Shown here in pieces: positions 13,792-23,900 of a stretch of DNA of 64,000 nt. The position numbers and the translations under genes were made by a program. Location of the stretch: contig NC_092100.1 of NCBI RefSeq assembly GCF_045679555.1, positions 29,017,106 to 29,081,105 of the forward strand. Reading direction: 5' to 3'. Within the stretch, counting starts at the first letter, position 1. Each line of letters begins with the position of its first letter. The stretch is from Salvelinus alpinus. Lineage: Eukaryota; Chordata; Actinopteri; Salmoniformes; Salmonidae. A model generated the notes under the pieces. That model searched no databases. It was given only the letters and a program-made list of their open reading frames with translations, and was not told where the DNA came from.

Positions 13792-15367
13792 CAGTGCTGT
13801 GAAAAAGTATTTGCCCCCTTCCTGATTTCTTTTTTTTTTGTGCACGTCACACTTAAATGTCTCAGATCAAACATTTTAATATTACACAAAGATAACCCAA
13901 GTAAACACAAAATGCAGTTAAGTGATAATTTTATTTATTAAGGGGAAACAGCTATCCGAACCATCATGGCCCTATGTGACAAAGTAATTTCCCCCCTTGT
14001 TAAATCATGAATTTACTGTGGTTAATCACAGTTTTTGGAAAGCTGAGTTCAATTTCCCTAGCCACACCCAGGCCTTATTACTGCCAGACCTGTTGAATCA
14101 AATAATCACTTAAATAGAACCTGTCTGACAAAGTGAAGTAGGCCAAAAGATCTCAAAAAGCAAGACATCATGCCGCAATCCAAAGAAATTCAGGAACAGA
14201 TGAGAAGCAAATAATTGACATCTATCAGTCTGGAAAGGGTTACAAAGCCATTTCTAAAGCTTTGGGACTCCAGCGAACCACGGTGAGAGCCATTATCCAC
14301 AAATGGAGAAAATTTGGAACAGTGGTGAACCTTCCCAGGAGTGGCCGGCCTACCAAAATTACCCCAAGAGCGCAGCGACGACTCATCCAAGAGGTCACAA
14401 AAGAACCCACAACAACATCTAAAGAACGGCAGGCCTCACTTATGGTCAGTGTTCATGACTCAACCATAAGAAAGAGACTGGGCAAAAATGGCATCCATGG
14501 CAGAGTTCCAAGGCAAAAACCACTGCTGACCAAAAAGAACAAAGGCTCGTCTCACTTTTGGCAAAAAACATCTTGATGATCCCCAAGACTTTTGGGAAAA
14601 TATTCTGTGGACTGACGAGACAAAAGTTGAACTTTTTGGAAGGTTTGCGTCCCGTTACATCTGGCGTAAAATTAACACAGCATTTCAGAAAAAGAACATA
14701 CCAACAGTCAAATATGGTGGTGGTAGTGTGATGGTCTGGGGCTGCTTTGTTGCATCAGGACCTGGACGACTTGCTGTGATTGATGGAACCATGAATTCTG
14801 CTCTCTATCAAAAAATCCTGAAGGAGAAAGTCCGGCCATCTGTTCGTGACCTCAAGCGCACTTGGGTTCTGCAGCAGGACAATGATCCACAACACGCCAG
14901 CAAGTCCACCTCTGAATGGCTTAAAAAAAAAAAATGAAGGTTTGAGTGGCCTAGTCAAAGTCCGGACTTGAATCTGATTGAGATGCTGTGGTGTGACCTT
15001 AAAGGCGGTTCATGCTCAAATTCCCTCCAATGTGGCTGAATTAAAACAATTCTGCAAAGAGTAGGCCAAAATTCCTCCACAGCGATGTGAAAGACTCATT
15101 GCCAGTAATCGCAAATGCTTGATTGCAGTTGTTGCTGCTGAGGGTGGCACAATGAGTTAAGTTTAGGGGGCAATTACTTTTTCACATAGGGCCATGAAGG
15201 TTCAGATAGCATTTTTCCCTTAATAAATTCACTTAAACTGCATTTTGTGTTTACTTGGGTTATCTTTGTGTAATATTTACATTTGTTTGATCTGAAACAT
15301 TTAAGTGTGACAAATGTACAAAAAAAATTGAAATCAGGAAGGGGGCAAATACTTTTTCACTGCACTG
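13792..15367 (+). mobile_element. Second Tc1-like transposon (different family) in the LINE 3' region
   Basis: TA duplications lie at 13790-13791 and 15368-15369. Inverted ends of about 160 bp begin CAGTGCTGTGAAAAAGTATT. Transposase remains run from 14170: MPQSKEIQEQ; RTTVRAIIHKWRKFGTVVNL (helix-turn-helix); ILWTDETKVELFG; VLQQDNDPQHASKSTSEWL; then [14 protein letters not shown]. One base is missing in the start region near 14212, and frame changes occur near 14570 and 14935 (an expanded A-run), so the gene is broken. Confidence 0.92.
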
Positions 15368-15383
15368 TACGTATATATGTATA

Positions 15384-15572
15384 GGGGCGGCAGGTAGCCT
15401 AGTGTTTAGAGAGTTGGATCTAGCAAACGATTGCTAGATCGAATCCCCGAGCTGACGAGGTAAAAATCTGTCGTTCTGCCCCTGAACAAGACAGTTAACC
15501 CACTGTTCCTAGGCCGTCATTGTGAATAAAAACTTGTTCTCAACTGACTTGCGTAGTTAAAGGTTAAATACA
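15384..15572 (+). mobile_element. HpaI-like tRNA-derived SINE, second copy
   Basis: Same architecture as the SINE at 11.26 kb: box A-like TAGCCTAGTG, box B GATCGAATCC, GTTAAC, then the tail AACTGACTTGCGTAGTTAAA. AT-rich flanks prevent a clear target duplication call. It sits only about 15 bp right of the Tc1 end, inside the L2-type LINE 3' region. Confidence 0.9.
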
Positions 15573-15621
15573 ATAAATATATTCTTAATCCATTCCTTAG
15601 ATGTACGTGTATTTTGGGTAT

Positions 15622-15803
15622 ATTTATTTATTTATTTATTTATTTATTTATTTTACCGTTATTTTACCAGGTAAGTTGACTGAGAACACGTTCTCATTTG
15701 CAGCAACGACCTGGGGAATAGTTACAGGGGAGAGGAGGGGGATGAATGAGCCAATTGTAAACTGGGGATTATTAGGTGACGGTTGAGGGCCAGATTGGGA
15801 ATT

Positions 15804-15837
<34 letters not shown>

Positions 15838-16107
15838 ACGATAAGTGCCATGGGATCTTTAATGACCTCAGAGAGTCAGGACACCCGTTTAACGTCCCAT
15901 CCGAAAGACGGCACCCTACACAGAGCAGTGTCCCCAATCACTGCCCTGGGGCATTGTGATCTTTGTTTAGACCAGAGGAAAGAGTGCCTCCTACTGGCCC
16001 TCCAACACCACTTCCAGCAGCACCTGGTCTCCCATCCAGGGACTGACCAGGACCAACCCTGCTTAGCTTCAGAAGCAAGCCAGCAGTGGTATGCAGGGTG
16101 GTATGCT
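15622..16107 (-). mobile_element. 5S-rRNA-derived SINE (OS-SINE1-like)
   Basis: On the minus strand the head reads CATACCACCCTGCATACC, then GAAGCTAAGCAGGGTTGGTC, CCTGG, GGATGGGAGACCA. This follows 5S rRNA through its internal control region (GAAGCTAAGCAGGGT and TGGATGGGAGACC are 5S signatures). The 3' end is AACTTACCTGGTAAAATAAC with TAAATAAA repeats. It splits the last part of the L2-type LINE: GGGTATAT lies on its left and ATATGTTGTG on its right. OS-SINE1 is the known salmonid family; the name is by similarity from memory. Confidence 0.9.
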
Positions 16108-17610
16108 ATATGTTGTGAAACTGTTAGATATTACTGCCCTGTCGGAGCTTGACGCACAAGCATTTCGTTACACCCGCAATAACATCTGCTAAACACGTAT
16201 GTGACCAATAAAATTTGATTTGAAAGGATGGGACACTACCACTTAACACATCCTGTAATTCTGACATCAAGAGCTTGCACACCAAAATACCTCTGCAGCT
16301 GCCACCACAACCTCAATTTTCTGCACCTTATGTTCCATCCCTGCAGTACAATTGATAACCATTGCTATAAATCTAATCTTACGGAAACATCACTTGTCCT
16401 ATCGCTCTGTACTGGTACAGATCTACTACACACCACTCCTCTCAGGATCCCTCCCCCTTGACCCATCTTCCTCAGCATATGACAACTTCTGCACTACTCT
16501 AACCCTGGAAACCTCAACCTGCCTCTCACCGGACATTTCGGATCCCCATTTCCCCACCCCTACAATTAACACCTACCACTCCTTTCCCCAATGCTACACA
16601 TTTGTCTCCCCTTAAGCACACTTCTGCCACATGCCCATAAGCTTGACACCTGTAACGTAATGTATTCGGCGCAAAAGCTCGTACAGGATAACATTCTAAC
16701 ATCATGTTGTCGGGCAAAGACTCAATATCAAAACGCAAAAGAACAGAACTCGTTTCACGTCGCACCAAACACCGGGAATCTTCCCTTCGGTTGGTTAACT
16801 TTCACAGCTACCCTAGTAATCACTCCTTTCAATGGCGCACCTTTCTTGAAACAATTCATATCTCTTGCACCCATTTGGAGCGCCTGCTCCTTCTGACCAG
16901 CAGAAACAATCACAAGACCACTTCTGGTTACCCACACCAAATCATAGCACCAAACGCTTTACACCCACACTGAAACCACAAATAGATCAGCCGAAGGGCA
17001 AGGGTCCACTTATTCAAACAAAAAAAACATCCTGACCTGAGATCACCTCCAATACTTCCATTTCACACTTTCTACAATTCTTTAACAAACCCTCTCCCCC
17101 ATTTAACTGACTCAAGCTCACCCCCTTCCGACCTACCTCACCCTCCGTATTTTAGGTATACATCTCCTTATACGCCACTTGACATCTTGTTCTTGCAGTC
17201 AAGGACACCATTTACCTGGCTGTCACAGTCAGCACAAACCCCTCAGTGCATCCCACTTGGAATAGCGCTGCGGCATCTTGATATTCTTTAGCAATAGCTA
17301 CCGCAATGCTTTTTCATGTCAAAGAGTTCTGGTTCCACCAAGGACTATAACACTCAGCGATCATGCCTCATTTTCCAACAAGACCTTGCGCTTTGTAGTC
17401 GTCAGCTCACACCACCTGCTGCGCTGGCTGGTTAAGGTGATCGATCTTGCACCTCAACTTAAACATTTTAGTAAAATGAAAAACTGGTTTCCCAGAAGCG
17501 AGCAATTGCTCTTTTTGGAGCAGACATGATTGACCTCTTATTTATGTCCCATAGCCCAACAACTCCAGTAACCCAAGTAAGTCAAAGAAACTTGAATAAG
17601 TTAGATGCAA

Positions 17611-17616
17611 TTTATT
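17611..17616 (-). terminator. Polyadenylation signal of metallothionein
   Basis: AATAAA on the minus strand lies about 93 bp downstream of the metallothionein stop codon, a normal distance for this short gene. The transposon nest begins only about 70 bp further on. Confidence 0.7.
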
Positions 17617-17708
17617 GCCTTACATTTGACAATGTACAAAATCTATGCTCAAGATGGTACAACTTCAGTCATAGGGAATGGACTGCATTGTGATGTCATA
17701 CACAGGCC

Positions 17709-18192
17709 TCACTGACAACAGCTGGTATCACAAGTCTTGCCCTTGCACACGCAGCCTGAGGCACACTTGCTGCAGCCGGAGGGACAGCAGTCGCAGCAAC
17801 CTGATGGGCCGAAAAATAATCGATTAGTGATGACCAAAGACTATTGCGTAGCCTACTAATGAGGCAATTGAGGTTAATTAGGCTAATCATGGGGCTTTAA
17901 AAAGTGCCACCAGCGATAAGAAAAAGACTATTGGCCTAATAACACTAGTTGGATTTAGAACAGAACCACTTACTTGCTTTCTTACAACTGGTGCATGCGC
18001 AGTTGGAGCACTTGCAGGATCCACCGCAGTTGCAAGATCCAGCTACAAATAAACAGTTGAGTTAGGTAGTTGGTTATTAACCTGTTAAGATTTTCGAAAT
18101 AAATACGCTTAAGGCGTATCCATAGCCTATATTCTTGATAAATTGATCAATGTACATGATAACTTACTTTTGGAGCATTCACAAGGATCCAT
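17709..18192 (-). CDS. mta: Metallothionein A-type, three exons
   Basis: This is a cytosolic cysteine-rich protein that binds zinc, copper and cadmium and buffers metal and oxidative stress. Minus-strand exons: 18192-18168, 18042-17974 and 17800-17709. They join in phase to 61 codons plus [43 protein letters not shown], then the alpha-domain tail ending CDTSCCQ. All 20 cysteines are in CXC/CC/CXXC patterns. Exon 2 could end at AAGAAA with a GC donor or ten bases later at GTAAGT ... only the junction after GCAA (GTAAGT donor) keeps the frame and gives KKASCC, so I chose it. The 61-residue length fits trout MT-A rather than the 60-residue MT-B (memory). Expression is probably metal-induced through the upstream MREs. 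Confidence 0.95.
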
Positions 18193-18323
18193 TTTCCAGT
18201 TTTTGAGCTCCCTTTATCAGAATGGATCGTAGTAGTTTTGCTGGGTGTCAGTGGTGTGTTGTCAGCTTTTAATTTCTAGCTAGCGAGACTTCGACTTAAT
18301 ATCGTCCGGGGCAGACAGGTGCC

Positions 18324-19026
18324 GTGTGCAAAACAGAGTAGCGCGTTCACGCAGACAGATCATTAATAGGCTAGCTTGCACACGGTGTATTATCTACTGC
18401 GAAAACATGCCCATCAAGGGAATAGTAGCCTATTGTTTCAATAGCCTACATAGCCTAATTACAATGTTGACAATTGATTCATTCAAATATGGCTACCCAT
18501 TATGTTACTATGCTAAGATTTATTAGGAATTTTATTTATTTATGTATGCCTTCAAATAACCCACTGGGTCTGGACTTTCGTTAACGTTTAGTTACCAGAT
18601 ATTGTTAGTTTACAGGCACACTAAATTTATTGTTCAAATTCATGATGATTTAAAGTGTTATAGCCTATAGGCATATCTAATCTAGGACTACTAGGCTATA
18701 GATTAGAATGAGAAAAATTTATGTAATTCTAGATGTAAACTTGTCGGGAAGAATTTGAATGTATAGTGTTTATGACAAATAGATTTAAACGACGATTTAG
18801 GCTATAAATCACTACATTGTTGACTGGTTTTCGACTGGACAGTCATCGTTATTGTGCGCAGTGCACACGGTACACAACAGTTGAGCAATTGTTCTTTTGT
18901 CACTTTTCCGGGGGAATTTGCTGTCATTGGTGCTGTGTTGAGACCTTCCATGTCCATGCTCCCCTTATTTGCACACGGGCAGCGGTCGTGAGCAACATTC
19001 GAATGAGAATGAATCACTTTGCGCTC
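18324..19026. promoter_or_regulatory. Metal response element (MRE) cluster upstream of metallothionein
   Basis: Five matches to the MRE core TGCRCNC, bound by MTF-1, are visible: 18324-18330 (minus strand, TGCACAC), 18377-18383 (TGCACAC), 18862-18868 (TGCACAC), 18970-18976 (TGCACAC) and 19020-19026 (TGCGCTC). They form a proximal pair 130-190 bp upstream of the ATG and a distal group of three about 670-830 bp upstream. A proximal plus distal MRE arrangement is known for trout metallothionein promoters. Activity is inferred, not shown. Confidence 0.8.
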
Positions 19027-20250
19027 GTCGACTGAGTGTTAGTATTTTTCCAGAATCTCCTGCCTGAGTAATTGAGCTGTGTCATACCACAAACACTGTG
19101 CAATGTTATACAAATAGTCACTGACAGTACCAGCTACAATTAATTACAAACGACCGTAATGAAAACAGTGATGCTACCAGAACATTGTCATTGGCCTACA
19201 ACAAAGATAGTCTATCATAAAAAAAGATTTCATATTTCATCATATAAAATTAAGATATATGAACTTTTGTTAAAGTTAAGCATGTACTTTACCATAATAT
19301 GAATCATAGTCAATACAGAAACATATAATATAATGGAATATAATACATGTTTTCCCGGTGAGGAACTTATTTTTTGGAGTAAAAATAAATAAAACCTTTT
19401 TTAACTTATTTTTGAAACATTGAATGAAGCCTGTTTATTCAACGATTACTTCAAAGCACTTTGTACTGTGTAGTGTTGTGCTCGCGATAAAGTGAGGGAG
19501 TTATTTTATGCTGGCCAAGGTTGAACCGGGCGAAGGCCCATCACGTCATCAGGCGAAAGCGGGGAGGGAGGAGCGCCTATCTCAAATCGAACAGTAATCT
19601 GCTCCTTGCTCTGTCATTTTGTCAACGAGGCATCATGGTGTATCGTTCAGAAGCCTACAACATCGTTTTCCCATGAAATAAATGTTTGAATTTTCTAACT
19701 CGTTTTAATTGGGAATAAAGCTCAAAAGCAATCACTTTTGCATGTGAAACATGCAAGTAGTCCTAGATTAGATATGCATATAGGCTATAACACTTTCAAT
19801 CATCATGAATTTGAACAAGAAATTTACTCCACGTGCTCCTAAATCACTTTGATTTGAGCTGACTTCACGTTCACATCACTGCGTTCATATCCTAATCGGA
19901 ATTAGGAAACGCGTACATTTCCGATTATCTGATTCGTTGAACGCGGCACGGTTCCAAAACGAACGCAATCAACGTTCATCCGGTGCAGAACACGCATACA
20001 CGGGCTCCCCGGGTGAGATTAATCGAACCCCCTCAGTGTTTATGCGTGGCACCTGGCTCATGTGCGGGAGGCAGCCCGGTTGCTACCAACTTTCAAGCGG
20101 TGTAAAACACGCTTACACGAGCGCCCGGGCGAGATTAATCGAACCCCCATAGCAACTTCAGAAGTTTTGAGTGACAAGTTACGTCATTTGCAAGAGGGAA
20201 AGCATCTTGTTGCCTTGTATTCGGACGTTAGCATAGCATGCTTGTAGCTA
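19027..20250. other. Intergenic region between head-to-head mta and bbs2
   Basis: No coding sequence was recognised. It is AT-rich from 19.1 to 19.45 kb. A more GC-rich segment at about 19480-19640 contains TCACGTCATC. It is followed by the duplicated block listed separately and then the presumed bbs2 start region. It probably carries promoter sequence for bbs2. Confidence 0.5.
19979..20148 (+). repeat. Diverged 53-bp direct duplication upstream of bbs2
   Basis: Segments at about 19979-20031 and 20096-20148 share CGGTG-AGAACACGC/AAAACACGC, TACACG-GC-CCCGGG and an exact GAGATTAATCGAACCCCC. They are separated by about 64 bp. No family was recognised. The block is GC-rich and lies 150-320 bp before the bbs2 first-exon donor. 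Confidence 0.7.
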
Positions 20251-20301
20251 GCTAACCCATAAACATTGACAGTTAAAGACAGCTAAACATCGAGGACTTC
20301 G
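20250..20301 (+). other. bbs2: Presumed bbs2 5' non-coding exon (3' end defined)
   Basis: A good donor (GTAAGA) starts at 20302. The coding exon begins after an acceptor AG at 20903, only 12 bases before the ATG, so a non-coding first exon is required. Its 5' end cannot be seen; 20250 is nominal. Confidence 0.5.
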
Positions 20302-20694
20302 GTAAGATATCATCTCACATTATCACATGTTCCATTCATATGCGTAAAATGCAATGCTTTTTATGTTGTTGAAAAATATCGTGTCTTGTTGCAGCTGGAA
20401 ATGGTGGATAGCATGCTAGCTAGTAAGCTAACGTTAACGTAGATAGCTGTGATGAGTTACAATCAATGTCTTGTGCCAGTCGTGGATTTCTTCATGATTA
20501 GGAAAGTGAATTACTGAAATGTTGCACTCGAGTACTAACATTATTTTAATTGGTCATAGCTATGCTATCTTTGTAGTTATCTGTTTATCTAATGTTGGCC
20601 ATTTTTGAAGATAATGAGGAGCCAATGAACATAGCTAACTAGAGAGCAAACTACAGGGATTAGCTAGATGAAAAGCTTTGACAAGCTGCCCAGT

Positions 20695-20707
20695 GTTGCT
20701 AGGTAAC
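20695..20707 (+). promoter_or_regulatory. RFX X-box-like site in bbs2 intron 1
   Basis: GTTGCTAGGTAAC is an inverted repeat (GTTGCT/GTTACC) of the kind bound by RFX factors, the master regulators of ciliary genes. BBS genes are classic X-box targets in worm and vertebrates. The site lies about 390 bp after the first-exon donor and 220 bp before the ATG. Function is inference. Confidence 0.6.
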
Positions 20708-20915
20708 GGGACACCCAGCGGGTGACGAGTAAGCTGTTTATAACATTAGGGTAGTTTGTAAGTATCTGCTAGATTGAAAGAGGGATACACCATCCTTGTT
20801 TCTCCAGCAGTAATGATTTCATATTCATCTCAAAACAAGCAACCAGCAGAACACATACACACACACACACCATATGTACCATGATTGGTTATTATTGTTG
20901 TAGGATTGTGCCACC

Positions 20916-23900
20916 ATGTTGGTGCCTATATTCACCCTCAAGCTGAACCATAAAATCAACCCTCGCATGGTTACAATGGGCAAGTTTGATGGGATCCACC
21001 CATGCCTCACTGCAGCCACACAAGCAGGGAAGGTATGGCCTCACTCAGTTCTCTTTGATAGTTTCTCCATTTACATGTATGCATGAAGTATGCATTGAAG
21101 TATAGCACTACAGTGAAGTTATTCAATCTTCTCTCTTCCATCAGGTGTTCATCCATAACCCTCACACACGTGGCCAGCGTCAGGCAGCCCACCGTCTGAG
21201 TCAGAGTGCCCATGATTCGGACATCTCTCTGCTCAATATCAACCAGGCTGTGAGCTGCCTGACAGCTGGCACACTAGGACCCAACACCACTGGAGACACG
21301 CTCCTCGTGGGCACCCAGACAAACCTGCTGGCTTATGACGTACACGACAATGCTGACATCTTCTACAGAGAGGTGAGCCAAGGACAGTACAAAGGACTGG
21401 ACACAATGTTATAACATATCAATACAACCTTATGATTCTGTTGTAACAGCAGTATTACATAAGCCATCTGCCTGCTGAATCATTAACTGAATACAAAGTT
21501 GCAAATGAAGATGTAATGTCCTTTTTCACATCATATTCTCTATAGGTGACAGATGGGGCCAATGCCATTGTTTTAGGGAAATTAGGGAACATTGAGTCCC
21601 CCCTCGCCATTATCGGAGGAAACTGCGCTTTGCAAGGATTTGACTATGAGGGGAATGACCAGTTCTGGACGGTATGGCTCGCATTCCTCTTACTCTCTTG
21701 ATTATGTGAACTGTTGTGCAAAAATGAAATTGAAATAAAAATACTTTTACGCAATAGAAAAGTGATAACTGTTGATGTCTGTTTCTATGGGTTAATTTTC
21801 AGGTCACAGGGGATAATGTGCGATCATTGGTGCTCTGTGATTTTACTGGTGATGGAAAAAATGAGGTGTTGCATTTCATTTTTTATCCAAAGATGAAAGC
21901 AAATACTTTGCAATATAAAACTCGACAATTTCAGATGTTGTGTTACTAAATAGATAGGCCTATACTAGATCCTAAAATGGGTAATATACTGTGTTTTTTT
22001 TGTCTGGTCTTTACAGCTTCTTGTCGGATCAGAGGACTTTGACATTAGGGTATTCAAAGAAGACGAACTTGTGTCTGAGATTCCTGAAAATGAGGTATTG
22101 CTCATCTTACATGAGGCCATGTTGTTTCTAATGCTATTTGATTATGTGTAATGATCTTGATGTTTATAGTACATTGTGTGTCAGCAAAGAGACGATGTGT
22201 GCTGATTGCTCTCTCTTTGTGTCATTCAGACGGTTACCTCCCTCTGTCATATGCATGGCAGCAGGTTTGGTTATGCTCTGGCCAACGGCACTGTGGGTGT
22301 ATATGACCGCACTGCCCGCTACTGGAGAATCAAGGTACTACAAGTTTTGAATTGGCTGAATATTAGGTCGTTTTCTGTCTAAATGCATCCCTGTCACTTT
22401 ACACAAAGCATATTACATTTGCACTAGCTTTGTGTTTAAAGATGTGCCAGTAAAGGTTCCCCCTTCTCCCTGCAGTCTAAGAACCATGCAATGAGCATCC
22501 ATGCATTTGACCTTAACGCTGACGGTGTTGTAGAACTCATCACAGGCTGGTCCAATGGAAAGGTAAACCACCTTGATGTGTCAGTCGTTAATCAATTTAG
22601 CACCTATTTTTTTTAAATGAGTACAGCACCAATCAAGGAGAGTCTTCCAAAGTTCTCTAATCCTTCACTTTGTCACATTGTCTGGAACTGGTTGGCACTT
22701 GGCACCAGCCTTTCCTCCAAGTGTAAGGAATGTTGTAAGTCCCCTTGACTTCACCATCATTTACAGATTGATGCACGGAGCGATCGAACAGGTGAAGTCA
22801 TCTTCAAAGACAACTTCTCGTCCTCTGTGGCTGGAGTGGTGGAAGGGGACTATCGCATGGATGGACAGATACAGCTCATCTGTACCTCTGTGGAGGGAGA
22901 AGGTAAAGACATGTGGAATACCATAGCTATTGAATATTGTTTATTTGTGTGTATGTTTTCAGTAAGTGACATCCAATGTGTTGTGTGCTGGTTGTCAGTG
23001 CGTGGCTACCTGCCTGCCAGTAAGGAGATGAAGGGGAACCTGATGGACTCCAGTGTGGAGCAGGATCTGATCCGAGAGCTGAGTCAGCGGAGGCAGAACC
23101 TGCTACTGGAACTACGCAACTATGAGGAGAATGCCAAGGTTTCTAAGAACACACACTGACAAACACTTTCACAGAAAGAACTATGAGGATAAAGCCAAAC
23201 ACACTTTTACATTCATAGATGTGCTGAAACTCTCTGACGTTAATATTATAAGAATATAATGCTAAAGCCCACACGTACAAGCATACACCCACACCCCAGA
23301 CCAACATTCAAACACAAACTTTCTCAGACTTTCTCAGTTACTGTGAGGAGAACACTACGATCCTCCCGCCTCTTAACTATGTACAGACTACACACTCATG
23401 GTGTTTGTGTCATAGTGTAAAATACCTCTGTGTGATTGTGCTCTGTAGCAGGCTGTCCCAGGAGCTTCAGAACGGGACACCCAGATGGGGGTGATACCAG
23501 CCAATACCCAACTCCAGACTGTCCTCTCTGTCAGAGCTGCCACGGAGTCCCAGAGGTCACACATAGAGCTCAGCATCTCCACGCCCAATGGTAAACACCA
23601 TCACCCCACACAGATATCCTCCTTACCATCTTCACGGACCACTAACACACTCATGCCCTAGATTTACATTGTCATCTATACCCAGTAAGCAGCTCACGTA
23701 CACAGAGCTAAAACCACACAGAAACTCACCAAGCGGACCAAACCTCAGCCTGTCCCACATTGAAACCAATGACTCTCACCATCCTATAATTCCAGAATGC
23801 GCAGCCTCGTGTATTTATTGCTGCACTGTTGGAGCTAGGAACACAAGCATTTCGCTACACCTGCAATAACATTGCTAAATATGTGTATGCGACCAGTAAC

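Noticed and set aside
16020-16107. 5S rRNA gene
   Set aside because: Only the first two thirds resemble 5S, and a SINE body and tail follow. It is a 5S-derived SINE.
16526-16768. Virus-like nucleocapsid from the zinc knuckle
   Set aside because: No terminal repeats, protease or polymerase of an LTR element are visible, and the flanks look like a non-LTR LINE.
23388-23588. Open minus-strand frame of 66 codons
   Set aside because: It is the shadow of bbs2 exon 10.
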